Position numbers and translations under genes: made by a program. The notes under the pieces were generated by a model. That model did not search any database, was not told the DNA's origin, and saw only the letters and a program-made list of their open reading frames with translations. A stretch of DNA of 64,000 nucleotides from Pedobacter sp. MC2016-15 (GTDB taxonomy: Bacteria; Bacteroidota; Bacteroidia; Sphingobacteriales; Sphingobacteriaceae): positions 620,001 to 684,000 of the forward strand of contig NZ_JAPIVS010000002.1 of the NCBI RefSeq assembly GCF_026239695.1, given 5' to 3'. Below, in pieces: positions 63,471-64,000 of the stretch (position 1 is its first letter; each line of letters starts with the position of its first letter).

Positions 63471-64000
63471 ATGCGTAAACTTTTACAAAGTTTGTTCGTC
63501 TTGATGTTTGTTGCAGTGACTGCATGGGCTCAGGAAAGAACCATTACTGGTACCGTTATATCTAAAGATGACGGATTACCAATTCCTAGTGTAGGAATAA
63601 AATTAAAAGGTACTACAATCGGTACACAAACTTCTTCCAATGGTAATTATTCAATTAAAGTAACAAATGGCAATAGTGCTGTTTTGGTATTTACATATAT
63701 TGGCTTTACTACTCAGGAAGTATCAGCAGGATCAAGAAGTACAGTCAATGTAACTATTGTTCCAAATGAAAATCAGCTGAATGAGGTTCTTGTTACTGTT
63801 CCCTTCGGTAAAGTAAATAAGCAGACTTTTACGGGTTCAACAGCGCAAATTGGCAGTGCTGAATTTGAAAAACGTCCTATTACGAACGTATTGAGCGCCA
63901 TCGCTGGATCTGCTCCTGGTATCCAGGCTTCAACAGCTAGCGGGGCACCTGGTTCCTCACCTTCGATCAGAATCAGAGGTTTTGGTTCAGTAAACGCTTC
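63471..64000 (+). CDS. Second SusC/RagA TonB-dependent receptor, N-terminal part (cut by window end)
   Basis: Open from ATG 63471 to the window edge without a stop (176 codons seen). Signal peptide ending TAWAQ, then the carboxypeptidase-regulatory-like domain (TITGTVISKDDGLPIPSVGIKLKG, to about residue 100), then the start of the plug domain with LVTVPFGKVNKQTFTGS and IRIRGFGSVNA. The substrate cannot be told; a susD gene would be expected outside the window. It starts 283 bases after dnaK and is not related to it in function. Confidence 0.9.
   Translation, partial: MRKLLQSLFVLMFVAVTAWAQERTITGTVISKDDGLPIPSVGIKLKGTTIGTQTSSNGNYSIKVTNGNSAVLVFTYIGFTTQEVSAGSRSTVNVTIVPNENQLNEVLVTVPFGKVNKQTFTGSTAQIGSAEFEKRPITNVLSAIAGSAPGIQASTASGAPGSSPSIRIRGFGSVNA

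Noticed and set aside
1-64000. CRISPR array, integrase, insertion sequence, toxin-antitoxin or phage genes
   Set aside because: No regularly spaced direct repeats and no matching protein signatures were found on either strand.

Overview
The window looks like a chromosomal segment of a Bacteroidetes member, most likely Sphingobacteriaceae (Pedobacter-like); the genus is inference from gene content. The signs are SusC/SusD outer-membrane pairs, promoters of the TTG-N19-TAnnTTTG type instead of sigma70 boxes, weak or absent Shine-Dalgarno sequences, a DUF2723 membrane protein, LytS/LytTR pairs and the phylum's ribosomal gene order. No phage, integrase, insertion sequence or CRISPR array was seen.

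Layout. 1-5.4 kb: the end of a type I asparaginase, a CstB-like persulfide dioxygenase/rhodanese protein beside a YpdA-type flavoprotein reductase, a long-chain polyprenyl diphosphate synthase and a secreted M28 peptidase. 5.4-20.7 kb: a maltose/maltodextrin utilisation locus. A LacI-type regulator precedes a 22-bp palindromic operator, then susC, susD, susE, a terminator, and a tight operon of secreted GH13 amylase, beta-phosphoglucomutase, GH65 maltose phosphorylase, second secreted GH13 amylase and an MFS sugar transporter. Together they bind and cut alpha-glucan outside, import maltodextrin and split maltose with phosphate to glucose and glucose 6-phosphate. 20.7-27.5 kb: accA, a convergent DUF2723 gene, tRNA-Gln, prs, rplY, pth. 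27.5-35.7 kb (minus strand): a sensory block with a CHASE3-GAF histidine kinase carrying three receiver domains, a CheR methyltransferase, a REC-kinase-REC protein, and a separate LytTR/LytS pair. 35.8-40.3 kb: an ArsC-like reductase, a carboxypeptidase-regulatory-domain protein, an M1 aminopeptidase, a DUF2027 protein without Smr domain, a MITE-like palindromic element and a VF530-type small DNA-binding protein.

40.4-59.8 kb is the str-S10-spc-alpha ribosomal supercluster: rpsL, rpsG, fusA, rpsJ, then a minus-strand coiled-coil membrane gene, then rplC to rplQ with secY, map, infA, rpmJ and rpoA. 59.9-64 kb: a predicted methyltransferase, dnaK, and the start of another SusC-type receptor cut by the window edge.

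The most notable non-coding signals are the roughly 245-bp palindromic element at 39.8-40.06 kb, a 28-bp perfect inverted repeat that runs through the accA stop codon, a susD-susE intercistronic hairpin, a terminator-like hairpin between rpsD and rpoA, and structured leaders before several ribosomal genes. No clearly undescribed multi-gene system was recognised; the kinase-CheR-kinase block and the interrupted rpsJ/rplC junction are the best gene-level leads.
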